DNA of 64,000 bases, from NCBI GenBank assembly GCA_949825045.1, contig OX463814.1, forward strand, positions 36,412,383-36,476,382, in the 5' to 3' direction. The stretch is from Argyresthia goedartella (Eukaryota > Arthropoda > Insecta > Lepidoptera > Argyresthiidae). Made by a program: the position numbers and the translations under genes. Positions 23,015-33,821 of this stretch are shown in pieces (the first letter of the stretch is position 1; each line of letters opens with the position of its first letter). The notes under the pieces were generated by a model that saw nothing but the letters and a program-made list of their open reading frames with translations, was not told the origin of the DNA and ran no database searches.

Positions 23015-23880
23015 ATTTCATCATTTCTTTATTGTACAAAAATAATTATGGTTTAAGGTTTAATGACGTTTATTATCACTAGATACAGGTCACTTTCGTG
23101 ATAACATAGTTAAAAATACATTTTAACGTCCGTCGTCGACATAATTCTAATAAGTACAATACAAGGTGACAGCCAGAACAGTTCGGGTAGGTACGTCAAA
23201 TAGGTTATCGAAGTGCTATAGGTATGGTATAGGTAAGTTTAAGCTAATTAATGAATGTATGGTTACATTCTAACCTGTCCCTTTGGAAAAAGATCAATCG
23301 AAAACTCATTCATGTTAATTATATAAAATTATGGTAAAAAATACAGTTTAAATTGTAAGTAAGTATACAGATTTGGAAAAGTAGTGATCAACGCAGTATA
23401 TATTATTTAAATATTTAGCCATGGTGTTTTTATTCCTATCAAATATGTTGAGCTGTCTTTTGAATGCATTCATTGATTTTGCGTTTCTAATAGATGAGGG
23501 TAGTTGGTTGTAAATTCGCGCTCCGTCAGTAGTTATCATCGTTTTTCCGTAATTAGTTCGATTATTGGGTATGACTAGAAAGCTTGCTCGCCGCGTATGG
23601 CAGCGGCCAATAACTTGTTTTCGCTGGGTGAACGTTATGTTAGTGTGGATACTACTGTTGAGGGATTTTCGTATAAAGATCCACACACCATACTTGTAAA
23701 GATTTTTGATGTCCATTAATTTTGTTTCTGCATATATTTGTTTTGTCGGTGTGTGATAATTATAATTGAAAAGCAATTTAAATATTTTATTTAGTTGAAT
23801 TTGTAATTTAGCTAACCTTGTTTTTGAAGCAGATCTCTATATTTCGATTAAATAAAGTAAGTGTGATTTTGCTAGAGAAT
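23015..23880 (-). pseudogene. LINE reverse transcriptase C-terminal fragment
   Basis: The frame 23776-23348 (142 residues) reads MLFNYNYHTPTKQIYAET ... HTRRASFLVIPNNRTNYG ... GARIYNQLPSSIRNAKSM, the C-terminal domain after the RT thumb in CR1/Jockey-like LINEs. On the minus strand, an AATAAA near 23034-23029 marks the 3' end. The upstream RT and endonuclease are missing, so it is 5'-truncated. Confidence 0.65.
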
Positions 23881-24473
23881 TATATATTGTAACTCGTAAT
23901 TTAGTATGCAGGCAACGTACGATGCTACGAAGTGAGCCCCGGAGTGCTACTGTACCGGCACCAGGCCAAGGTCGGAGCCGCCGCTATCAGTAGCTATGAT
24001 CGTCTATTCTATCTATCCCAAAATGAGAGGACCCGATTCAGCTGTAAGATTTGTAAGTAAGAATGATAAGTCTGAATTTCTCGTTCGTCGAGAAATCCGT
24101 TAGGCGTACAATAGTCGAACGAAGTTTGGTTCAGGAAGTTACAGTTTCTAGTTAGACAGAGAAAGCATATATGTCCGCGAGCCGGTAATTCGCATCAGTC
24201 AGCGGTGTATTGCGCCAAAACGATCGTTGTTATATTTTATGTGATGGCACCATCTGGTTTTTGTATATATGAGCGCATTGGAACATCTTTTGTTTTAGTT
24301 TTAGTTTTAGTGGTCGACCACAGTCATATTTGTTTGTGATATCGTATAGACATCCGTCGTAGTTTTACGACGTGAGTACTCAATGATATTTCATGTGCTC
24401 GCTAGTAGCGGCTTGTGGTGGTTCCAATTATATATTTGGTTCACGGCAATAACGATCCGAAAAGACCGGTTTA
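23881..24473. other. Non-coding stretch with TTTTAG repeats
   Basis: A short tandem ttttag run lies at about 24292-24311. No gene recognised. Confidence 0.4.
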
Positions 24474-25831
24474 CACAATTGCGATTTGAGTTCCGAAATG
24501 GGTTCTGAACTAGCGGTTACCTCAAAAGGTCCGTAACGTTTTGAAACCTTCAACTCTGCGCAATTTGAGCTGGATGTTATCGAAACGCAAGCATTTTTGT
24601 TTTAGGAGATCTAATCCACACCATAGCGAAGTGCATAGTTCGATAAATACCGAACTATGAATTCCACTAGCCGCAGCACGTCCTGGGCTGAGCCTAATCA
24701 TATATACCGACTCAGCTTACACATTAGATCTCCTGCGAATTTACATTTAATTTAAAAATGCAACTTGAATCCAATCTGACCCAAGGCAATGCAAAACACC
24801 TACCCGGACCTAAACAATGAACTTTAGACTGTAAATTGATCTCTTCGCGCGTCCCCGACAACACTCAAATGTCAAAATATCAACAGGATATGTTATCTGT
24901 GTTGACACCGGTTTAACTTTGTTCTGAATTTGTTATTTCCATCCGCGGAACCTCATCGATCAAACAGTCTCCCTATGCCCTGCCAACCTAGGTTTAGCCG
25001 CAACTAAACTCCTGTCTAGCCTAGTCTAAAAACCTAGTGTTATACCACGTCCATTATCGACACCACTCGAAAATGGTTGAGTTTGATTTGAATGTGCTTG
25101 AATGTTTAACGACTGTGTGTGTGGGAATTACAAAACTCGCTACTCGAAGGAATGAGGAGAGGATTAGCCCGCGAATATCCTAAGAGCCAATCCAGGAACC
25201 CTATGGTGAAGGAAAAAGGAATTTAGGGTCGCTCCAAGCCCAGACTCAGACTCAGATAAATTGACTTAAAAGTTCTTTCCTAACGACCCAACGATAGTTT
25301 TGGAATTAGGGGTAGGTTGATATAAAGGTAGGAACCGAGGTATATCTCGGCGCTTCAGACACTCACGAAAACCCACTGAAACTCCGCAATCACAAATTCG
25401 TATAGTTCTGACGCGTAACACGGCAGACAAAACTGTTTAGAACTCGTGAAGACGACTGTCACAGTAGCTAGACGCTGAGACTGAATGCTCTCCCCTCCCA
25501 GACCCTCGTATTTATATGCGTCCTTCGCGAACACGCTCTGCCCAAGCGAAGCTTCTTATCACTAACTACACAGAGTCTAATTTCAACCATGCCATGCAGA
25601 TCCGCCGTTCTACAAATTGTGTGTACGCATATTCACTATGATCAACCGTAGGTGATCACTCAAATCATTTGGTACTGCCGATACACAGAATCTGTTGATC
25701 GCTGACCAATAAAAGCTTGTTGCGATTAATTAAGCATTACCCGACCGCTAGGGCGCGTGGCAAAGACCACTAGATTGCTATCCAAACTAGCGGTGTCAGA
25801 CTCTCCATATCATACCTCAATCGCAATTGTG
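24474..25831. mobile_element. Non-coding TA-flanked inverted-repeat element, 1358 bp
   Basis: The left end CACAATTGCGATTTGAG (24474-24490) is the inverted match, with one extra T, of CTCAATCGCAATTGTG at 25816-25831. Both ends are bordered by TA, consistent with a 2-bp target duplication. No frame of 60 codons lies inside, so it would be non-autonomous. It contains a hairpin at 24636-24661, a 12-bp inverted repeat (about 24604 and 24725) and a minus-strand core promoter at 25479-25555. I cannot name the superfamily. Confidence 0.5.
25479..25555 (-). promoter_or_regulatory. Predicted minus-strand core promoter with heat-shock-like boxes
   Basis: On the minus strand: GAAGCTTC at 25555-25548 and TTCGCGAA at 25531-25524 (each a GAA/TTC pair in heat-shock-element spacing), then TATAAATA at 25516-25509, then an arthropod-type initiator TTCAGT with its A at 25482, 34 bp after the first T of the TATA box. 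No open frame follows. Promoter use is a prediction. Confidence 0.4.
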
Positions 25832-26160
25832 TATTTGCAATCAACATAATAGCTTTCTCCGTATCGTTCCATAATAACCTTTCATTATTTAGTTATTCAT
25901 AATTTTATTCAACGCGCAGCCAAATCGGCTCTGATCTCTACACATCTCGCAGGAATGCGACAAAAAAACTTGACCTGAACTGAAATTCCACGAATGAACC
26001 CACGCGTCTTTTTTTTTTGCAAACTTTGCCAGTAAGCTACGCAAAAACCCCCAAACGTTATCTGAACCGATTCTCGTATTCAAAACAGCGCGGCGTTGGG
26101 CTAGCTCTCTACCACGCAGAATGAAGTATCAAATGTACCGAACCTCGTGTACCATTACAC
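25832..26160. other. Unassigned stretch
   Basis: Only a faint family-2 SINE-like string (ggcgttgggctagctc near 26093) is visible. Confidence 0.35.
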
Positions 26161-27260
26161 TACTAATTTGCTAATAATATGCTCTATGTTAATATTCCAG
26201 TTTAACTGGCTATCGAGATACAGACCGAGATATTTTTCATGAGTTTTTGTTGGAGGGGTACGTTATCTATGGTAGGTGGTGGATGCAAAGCTAAGGGTTT
26301 ATTTTTGGCTTTAAATAATATATAGCAAGTTTTTGAGATGTTGATGGTGAGTAAATTGCTTCTAAGCCAGTTATACAGGCTGTTCAGGTCGTCTTGTGCC
26401 TGTGCAACCAGGTCATGTATAGATTGACCAATGTAGAATAAACAGGTGTCATCCGCATACAGGGCAATTTGGCCATGTAGTCCCAGGTCTTGTAAATTGT
26501 TAAGGTAAGTCACAAAAAGCAGGGGGGCCAAGATAGAACCCTGAGGGATTCCGCAGGTTATAGGCAGCGCATTACTTTTATTATTGTTGTTAGTTGTAAC
26601 TATTTGGGATCATTGAGTTAGATATGATTCAATTATTTGAACGGCTGTACCCGAAATTCCGATGGTTTCCAGTTTTTAAATGCGTGGTTTGTGACTTATA
26701 CTATCGAAAGCTTTTTTCAAATCTACGAAGATACCTAGTCCTATATATTTTTGGTCTATGTTTCGTTTTAATTGGGTGACAAGATCGATAATAGCTATAA
26801 GTGTATTACTTTTAGGTCTAAAACCATACTGTTTCTCAAATATATAATTGATTTTATCCAAATATTTTTCTAGCCTTTATGAATTATTTTTTCACGATTT
26901 TTGATAAGGCTGGTAGCACAGAGACAGGCTGGAAATTTCCAAAATCTATCGTTGGCCTAGCTTTATATGGAGGAGTTACTTTCGCAACTTTTAACGTATC
27001 CGAGAATACCATCTTCGAGTGGTTTGTTAATGCATTGTGATAATTTACTAGCGATATAAGATTTGCTAAACATGACCTTCGTTCTAATTTTAGCTAGCCC
27101 AACACTACAATTTGGATCGAGCTTGCTTATGATATTAGAAATTTTTGGTTCAGTACACGGTTCAAAAGACGATATAGACTCGAACGAGGTGGAATGTGGC
27201 CGAACGTAGAAGAAATTATCATGAACTTGTTTTGGTATTTCATCTGCCAACAGTGGGTTC
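26161..27260 (-). pseudogene. LINE reverse transcriptase, broken
   Basis: Minus-strand pieces in order: 27250-26963 (linker, CSVGLAKIRTKVM), 26861-26676 (KQYGFRPKSNTLIAIIDL and FVDLKKAFDSI, fingers and palm), 26531-26202 (LLFVTYLNNL, catalytic YADDTCLFYI, NLLTINISKTCYILFK). The YADD box is intact but frames change between blocks and the region between them carries stops. No endonuclease is visible. CR1/Jockey-like by overall pattern. Confidence 0.75.
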
Positions 27261-27560
27261 GATATATAATACTCGAAAAATATTCGTTAAATATTTACAT
27301 TTCCTTGTATTGTTTGGTTTGCTTGTTCTTAGTTAATAAGTCTATATTGAATTTGAAAAATTAATAAGATATACATTAAAATAGTGTACAAAGGCGAGCT
27401 TATCTCTATCTTGAGATCTCTTCCAGAAAACCATGACAGATAGGATAATCGCAGAGCACGGGTAGAACTATGTGTATGTACAACAAACCTTAAATTAGAA
27501 TTCAATAAACTACAAACATAAAATATACATCATAAATATAAATAAATATTAAATATATAT
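27261..27560. repeat. LINE-tail dispersed repeat (family D), copy 1
   Basis: The block at about 27365-27465 (gtacaaaggcgagcttatctc ... gagatctcttccag) recurs at 28380-28520 and 37967-38107. The rest is AT-rich filler. Confidence 0.5.
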
Positions 27561-27561
27561 A

Positions 27562-27775
27562 TTGGGCATCTCTCTCGTTGACCGTCTGGCAAACATCGAA
27601 ATTCGACGGAAAACGAAGGTCGCAGATGTAGGCAAACGGATGACGAGATTGAACTGGAGATGGGTGGGACACTTGGCTAAACGGGAAGACGGACGGTGGA
27701 CCAAAGCAGTCACGGACAAGCGACACGGGGAGCGACAAGGCCAGTGGGCAGACCACCAGCCAGTATATATATATA
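27562..27775 (+). pseudogene. RTE-type LINE C-terminal fragment
   Basis: The plus-strand frame reads GISLVDRLANIEIRRKTKV then LNWRWVGHLAKREDGRW and SDGHRGT-like basic sequence, the C-terminal region of RTE-clade reverse transcriptases (the RDRI.N.EIRRRTKV ... WAGHIARR.D.RW pattern). It is bounded on both sides by AT-repeat sequence and has no catalytic RT block. Confidence 0.65.
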
Positions 27776-28125
27776 TTTTTTTAATATGTATTCATTCAAA
27801 CGTGTAAAGTGCAAGTTATAATATAACTATGGTTTTATTTTAATAAAAAAGGTTTAGCATATCAATAGGTACTTATCAAAATATTCAAAAAAATAAATAC
27901 TTCTCAAAATATAATTATCATTCGAAATCAAATTATTTTCTAAATCACTATGTTAGAATTATTCCATATTATTACCTTTGAGTAATAATGTACAAATACT
28001 AGAGTAGGCGCGCAAACTGCCTTTCTTGCAGCTATAAGTAGAGTGAATTCACTCAACACCAATTCAGTCTATGCCAAGCGCTTGCCGAGCCGTGACGCTT
28101 TTGATGCGAGATTAAGAAACTAAAA
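27776..28125. other. AT-rich non-coding stretch
   Basis: No gene visible. Confidence 0.4.
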
Positions 28126-28214
28126 ATGCCGTCATGTGCTCTGCGGTACTGTAAAAACTACACCGTACAGACCAAAAAAGCCGAGGAACAACTTTTCATA
28201 TTAATTACCCTATA
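28126..28214 (+). pseudogene. THAP-type zinc finger N-terminus, truncated
   Basis: An ATG opens MPSCALRYCKNYTVQTKKAE, the start of a THAP DNA-binding domain (Cys-x3-Cys with CKN). Within ten further codons the frame departs from the family, with no FH.FP block, and then stops. THAP domains occur in P-element/Kolobok-type transposases and host factors; too little is left to tell which. It could be a first exon, but no downstream partner is seen. Confidence 0.45.
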
Positions 28215-28725
28215 TTATCAGTAAGATACGCATACTTATTCAATAATATTTAGTGAAATACAAAAATCAACTAAGTTATAGCCATGTTTTCTCTTTGAAA
28301 ATCAAAGAGTAACAAGATTTTTACATTCAGATGTGTCATTTCCGAATACCAACGTGTTATGCACGTCATATATTTTGTAAATATTTATTGCACATGAAAA
28401 TCCACATTACAAACTTATGAAAAAGACATTTACAAAGGCAATATTATCTCTAACAAGAGATTTCTTCCAGCATGCCAAAGATGATAAGGATAAATTTCAT
28501 AGCAGTGACAGGTAGACCCTTGCGCAGAAGTACCGCTCATGTTTTACTACCGCAATTAATTAATGATAATTATTAATTATTATACGACGAAAATTTAAAA
28601 AACTGTGAATTTATTTATCAAACTGACTAACAACATCATAAAAACAAAGAAAAAAAACCCATGAAAATATTGGATACATATAATTAATACATTTTAATGG
28701 TTTTTTTTTTCATGGCATGGTATAA
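28215..28725. repeat. Non-coding; family D repeat copy 2
   Basis: The block at about 28380-28520 (ttattgcacatgaaaatcca ... agatttcttccagc) matches family D. An A/T-rich stretch follows, with a T-run at 28700. Confidence 0.45.
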
Positions 28726-28726
28726 T

Positions 28727-28777
28727 GGGAATAAAATAGAGAATATGCACATGCACATTCTCTTTTATTTTATTCCC
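28727..28777. repeat. 51-bp near-perfect palindrome
   Basis: gggaataaaat at 28727 is mirrored by attttattccc ending at 28777. The arms also include gagaat / attctc and meet at tgcacatgca. Confidence 0.7.
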
Positions 28778-29025
28778 TAAAAGCCTTCGCCTGTATTCGC
28801 CTACGCTTAAAAGTATGCAACCAGCCAGTATACCTTTGGGCAAAGGCGACTGTACGTCTTCAGCATGTCGCATCTGAGCGCAAATATTTTTATCTATACA
28901 ATTGACAAGCCCGCTCGCTCTCGTCAAGAGGCCGGACACATATTTTGTTCTAGCGCCTCTAGTATTTATATATTATTATTACTCGAAAATTATTACAAAG
29001 TTTTTAAAGCGATATTTTATACTTT

Positions 29026-29392
29026 TATCTACACACGTATGATAAACCCTCTTTACTGCGTACAAAAACCGCACGTTACGATCAGCATAAATTTAAACTA
29101 CCTGGTAAAAACTCATTTCTTATCTGAAAAATTAAACAGTATGACCATAATGTGTAATTTTTCTACATATTATGACATTCAAGTTTCGAACGCCGACGCC
29201 CGCATGCGTACCGCCCCTACTTTGTTTGTGAAGTTGGTACTACTGAACAAGCTAAACAAGTGCAAAGGAATTATCAATGCCACCATGCCGGTCGAACATG
29301 CGGTTCCTGAATATATTATATCAAAGACAGCTTATGATATGTATGCAGATAAACTAGATGCATAATGTATCAGGCACATAAACTACTATTAT
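29026..29392 (+). repeat. Dispersed repeat with terminal inverted ends, copy 2
   Basis: Same element as in intron 5 of transporter copy 1, including the gaacgccgacgcccgc core and the tatctacacacg start. Confidence 0.6.
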
Positions 29393-29438
29393 GGCAATGT
29401 AAGAAGATTCTAATATCTGGTAATTGTAATTAAATTGT

Positions 29439-29441
<3 letters not shown>

Positions 29442-29473
<32 letters not shown>

Positions 29474-30275
29474 GTCGGTCCTTAAGTTCTGTCACAAGGT
29501 TTTTGATAGATAAAACTCAGCAATAAACTTTTTCTTGTTCGTATTATACATGATTAAAAAGCTTATTTTATACGAATCAAATTGCAATACAATACATTTT
29601 GTACGATTATCGCAATATGACAAAAAACCTTATAACTTGAGACAATCGCGAACCCAAAACACGCCGCAACTGACAAAAATACCACTTACCACAAATTTAA
29701 TAAAAAAACAGTGTTCCAGATAACCAACAAGGTTTTTTTTATTCTGAAACCTCGATTTTAGACCATGCTTAACAACTAGCATTTGATTTTCTGTTAGCTT
29801 TCAGTTCCAACTGCTCCCAAAGAGAACTTTACGTACTTTTTACGTTTTCAGAAAAACGTTTAAAAATTATCTTGTGGGCAACAAGTACACTACGTAAAAT
29901 GTGAATATGAAAATTAGTTTTACCCCGACTTAGTTATCTTATGCTTCAAAATGAAGGTAACGGGTGCAGGGAGGGTTCTGACTAAAATCTCACGTAAGTT
30001 TGAAAGGTTTTAAGACTCCTGGAAAAAAGATAAAGTGAATCACGTCCGTATTTTTGATTGGGTAAAAAAGTGCAAAATCTCTGAAGAAACTAGCATTTGT
30101 GTAATATGGCTTTAAGCATTTAAATCCAATAATCGTTCTAATTTATCAGTATTTAATGAGCTATCAAACCATATATAGTATTAAATAAAATAAAACTTGG
30201 TATTATTTACTATGCGGCAAAATATTTGTGACAGAACTTATGGACCGACTAGGTATATATATATATATATATATA
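29442..30275. mobile_element. Mariner-type non-autonomous element in a TA microsatellite
   Basis: Inverted ends at 29474-29497 (GTCGGTCCTTAAGTTCTGTCACAA, abbreviated GTCGGTCC...GTCACAA) and 30226-30249 match with one mismatch. They are bordered by TA and then by (TA)n runs on both sides (29442-29469; 30253-30275). The element proper is 29474-30249, 776 bp, too short for a transposase; the 62-codon frame at 29535-29723 shows no transposase motif. Confidence 0.75.
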
Positions 30276-30844
30276 TGCATTGAATAGTAAAAACACGTCA
30301 CTGGATAGATTGTTATCAACGTCGTTGTCAACATTCTGGTGCTAAAATGCTAAGAAGGCTTTTGTCACATTTGGAGTACTAATAGTTTCATTATTTGTTG
30401 ATGGAAAATCCGTCCAAAAACTGTCGTCTTAAGATTAAGCTGTGATTCCAGAAGACTTCTGTTTCCCGTTTTATTGGCAACATTTGTTTTCCCTACATTT
30501 TTGTCGAGATAATTTTCATTCTCTTGCTGGTAAACTGCTGACTGGGACAACTTTTTCTTGTTTCTACATCTTCAGGTATGTTTCATGTATTTTTATTTTC
30601 CATTCCTTGCATTTCTTTAGAATTTGTCTTAACCGCTCCATCCTTTGACGTAAGGCCATTTTCTTTTATTTCGTTCTTCTGCGATGTGAGGCATTTCCGT
30701 GACTGCTTTCAGCCTTTTTCAAAATGAATAACTAAATTAATAGCATATCTGTATAATATAAAGTCTAATTAACAAGTAGGGGCTGTAAATTTTATATTCA
30801 AAGCAAAAATGACTATTTATATATTTGTAGATCACTGCTATTAC
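30276..30844. other. Unassigned non-coding stretch
   Basis: No gene or repeat recognised. Confidence 0.4.
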
Positions 30845-31275
30845 AATTTTTTAGGGTTCCGTACCCGAAGGGTGCCAAACGGGACCTATTACTAAGCCTT
30901 CGCTGTCCGTCCATCCGTCCGTCCGTCCGTCCGTCCGTCCGTCTGTCACCAGGACGTATCTCAAGAACCTAGCTAGCTAGAGAGTTAAAATTTTCACAGA
31001 TTATGTATTTCTGTTGCCGCTATAACAAAAAATACTAAAAAACAGAATAAATTAAATATTTAAGGGGGCTCCCATACAACAATTCTTTCAATACCACATA
31101 CAAACTTATGGATGCACCTGGTTACGTACATGGAGTGTGAAAGTAACCGCACCAATAACTTTGTAAACAATATTTTGCTGTGTAAAATCCAAACTATTCA
31201 CTCCACACCATCGCTTCCATTGAACGGTGGTACGGAACCCTTCGTGCGCGATTTAGACTCGCACTTGACTGGTTT
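30845..31275 (+). repeat. GGTTCCGTA-type dispersed repeat, nearly complete
   Basis: Runs from ggttccgtacccgaagggtgc through a (CGTC)n run (30903-30947), the attcctgttgccgctataac-like block near 31010 and the tggtacggaacccttcgtgcg end to gactcgcacttgactggttttt. This is the best reference copy of the family in the window. Confidence 0.7.
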
Positions 31276-31329
31276 TTATTAAATAGAACGCGAAATCTAA
31301 ATAAGATTTGATTTTTAATTCTTGATAAA

Positions 31330-31480
31330 TAATAACAGTACCACTTCGAAGTTATATAAAAACCAGATGAAGAACTATTTTTGTTTATTTTAGATATTAA
31401 TTTTTTTTGATTGTTAAAACCAGATGAAGAAATATTTTTTTTGTTGAGTTTAAATATTGATTTTGCATAATTTGTTAAAG
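31330..31480. repeat. Two-copy tandem duplication of about 70 bp
   Basis: The string aaaaccagatgaagaa occurs at about 31362 and 31419, each followed by similar T-rich sequence. Confidence 0.5.
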
Positions 31481-31739
31481 CCAAGGTGAGTAAAAGTTAC
31501 CTAGTGCAGCCCACTAGATTAGTTATTAAGACATTCTAGAGTAAAACAAAATGTTAATTAGAATGTAAGCTAAAAATAACCATGAAAGAACAAGTAAAAT
31601 AGAGAAAAAACAAACCAGTTTAATTGTATAGGAACAAACCGTTTATAATATAAAAATTAGTGGGGAAACTAGGAACAAATAAGTAAACCAAATATAGAAA
31701 AGGGAGCCAGGATAGAAAAAATAAAAGAGTGGTGATTTT

Positions 31740-32450
31740 TCAGGGTGAAAAAACAAACTGAGGAGGAGGAGAATGTAACGGTCACGCCTGCCGTACGTGA
31801 AAACTGCAATCACGCAGCCAGCACGTGACCGCCACAAGCCGCCACGACCACATCACACGAACGCAGTCTCACACTGATGACGTCATCGGCTTGCAGGTTC
31901 CCAAACAGCGCGCTCCTCCATGCCGCCGGTCCGACTGCGAGACCACGCTCACCACGGAGCCTCTTCAGCGTGTATATGTCACCGTAAGATTGTTAAAACC
32001 GTTAGTGGATAAACTAACGTTTATTTTCTCGTTAGTCGGTCAACAATCGACAGATAGTAAACTGTAGCGACTGCTTAATATATGTCGCGTTAGTTGATAA
32101 ACTAACGGTTAAAACCGTTAAATAGTAAACTGGTTTAAACATGAATTACAATCTTAATGCGGTAGCTTAGGTAAAGACTAGAGGGGGCGAGCGCAGCAAA
32201 GCCCCCGAATAGTCTTCATGTTAGGCTGAGATGTAAAAACAAAAGAAACGCAAATTCTTATCCATGTCGGTTTGATTTACTATCTGTCGATAGTTGATCG
32301 ACTAACGTGTTAGTTTATTAACTAACGGTTTTGAATATCTTAAGGTGATATATAAACCCGATCACGACCGTCGGAGCCGCACTTGGCTGATGCCCTGGCC
32401 TCGTTCAACTGCCCTCCTCACCAGACGACCCCATGTTTACCCCCTGGTCA
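31740..32450 (+). mobile_element. LTR fragment with polypurine tract, split by a MITE
   Basis: ctgaggaggaggagaa at 31758-31773 is a typical polypurine tract and is followed at once by TGTAACGGTCACG, as at the start of a 3' LTR. The GC-rich LTR body runs to about 31978, is interrupted by the inverted-repeat element and appears to resume at 32349 with a TATAAACCCGATCACG string. No internal coding or second LTR is seen. Confidence 0.4.
31979..32348. mobile_element. 370-bp MITE with inverted repeats of about 80 bp
   Basis: The left end (TCACCGTAAGATTGTTAAAA onward) and the reverse complement of the right end (TCACCTTAAGATATTCAAAA onward) align for about 80 bp up to the shared cgacagatagtaaa. A small hairpin (gggggc / gccccc) sits at the centre near 32182-32216. 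No coding capacity. Confidence 0.75.
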
Positions 32451-32797
32451 CGTATTAGGAAATTCCTACTCTTTGACCCCCATCCAATCCTACCGCGTAT
32501 TTAGAGCCACGGGAATCGCCTATAGCCCGTCCTGTGAGAAACACAGGAGTCAATCCTGCTAGCGAATAAGGGATTCCGTGTTCCTGTTCAATGTGGTAAA
32601 TAGCATAGCGTTCCGCTTTTTCTGTAACGTATAAAGAGATAATTAATAAGGGGAGTCCGTGTACACGTTCCATGTTATGAATGGCATAGCGTTACGCTGA
32701 TCCTGTAATAAGAAAGATAAGGAGGTAATTAATAAGGGAACCCCTGTTCATGATTGTATCTAAATTAACAGAATAGATATGTATTAATTAAGATTAT
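32451..32797. repeat. Tandem-repeat-bearing spacer left of the Gypsy element
   Basis: A unit of roughly 80 bp beginning aataaggg..tccgtgt and containing atagcatagcgtt / atggcatagcgtt occurs about two and a half times between 32565 and 32755. Confidence 0.5.
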
Positions 32798-32930
32798 TGT
32801 GGTATACTTTATGGTGTACTCTTTTGAGGATTATGACGTCTGTCAGATCAATAAAATATTTGGAGATAAACGTGTCGTTTCCTTTGATTCCGTTATATAA
32901 CTACGCCGGGCTATCTTCCGTTATTCTTCA
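32798..32930 (+). repeat. Gypsy 5' LTR (133 bp)
   Basis: TG...CA bounded; contains an AATAAA near 32850. Very short for a Gypsy LTR. Confidence 0.88.
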
Positions 32931-32974
32931 GTGGCGACGAGTAAAAAAAGATTCTACGCTTACCTGAATCCGAA

Positions 32975-33806
32975 ATGCCGATTGGAAAAATCTCAGAATT
33001 CGACTTACATAAAGATGACTGGAGGCTATACATAGAAAGGTTGGAAAAATATTATATAGTGAACAATGTGGAAGAAAAACTACATGTACCAACATTAATC
33101 ACGATGATGGGGGCAGAGAGTTACGAACTATTAGTTAACCTCTGCACACCCGTCAAACCAAATACCAAAACCTTAGAGGCCCTGTCAGATATAATGGGCA
33201 AACATTTACAACCCAAGCCCAGTCTATTAGCGGAGAGATACAAATTTTGACAAAGAAAACAGATGACTGGTGAGAGCATATCCGACCACGTAGCTGTATT
33301 GAAAAGAATGTCGAAGACTTGTGGTTTTGAAGTGGGTTTAGAGGAAAACCTAACAGACCAAATGGATTGCGGTATACGTAGCGAGATTATACGACAGCGT
33401 TTATTTGCCGAGAATGACGTAAAATATGCACGAGCATATGTCTTGGCTGTGAGCATGGAAGCGGCGGAAAAGGACGCAGCAACCGTGGCAGAGGGCAGCA
33501 GAAGGGGATCGGGTGATGTCAGCACAGCGGTCGATTGCCAAGCCATGGCGGGAGCATGGCAGCGAAGCAAAACCACTGGGAACACGTCACATCGGAGCGG
33601 CAGCGGTGGAGCACGACCTCGAAGACCACAACGCAGGACCGACCAACACGAGCAGCCGGCGCCTGTGTAACCGACAGGGCCACCTGCGGCGTGTGTGCCC
33701 GAACGTTACAGGGCACCATTGCCTCGACGAAGTGGCGAACGATGAGCATAGTAGCAATGACAGTGAAGAGGTTGTATTCATTGACATCAATCAACTATCA
33801 ATTTGA
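32975..33806 (+). pseudogene. Gypsy gag, interrupted
   Basis: The frame opens at 32975 (MPIGKISEFDLHKDDW) and meets an in-frame TGA at 33248-33250, then continues open in the same frame to 33670 (KRMSKTCGFEVGLEENL). The zinc-knuckle end (CNRQGHLRRVCP) lies in another frame ending at 33806, so there is also a frameshift around 33520-33670. Gag would form the particle shell and bind the genomic RNA. Confidence 0.75.
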
Positions 33807-33821
33807 GCCTGCAAGCCATTC

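Noticed and set aside
30903..30947. CGTC tandem repeat as a CRISPR-like or regulatory array
   Set aside because: It is a simple tetranucleotide run that is a normal internal part of the dispersed repeat; there are no spacers.
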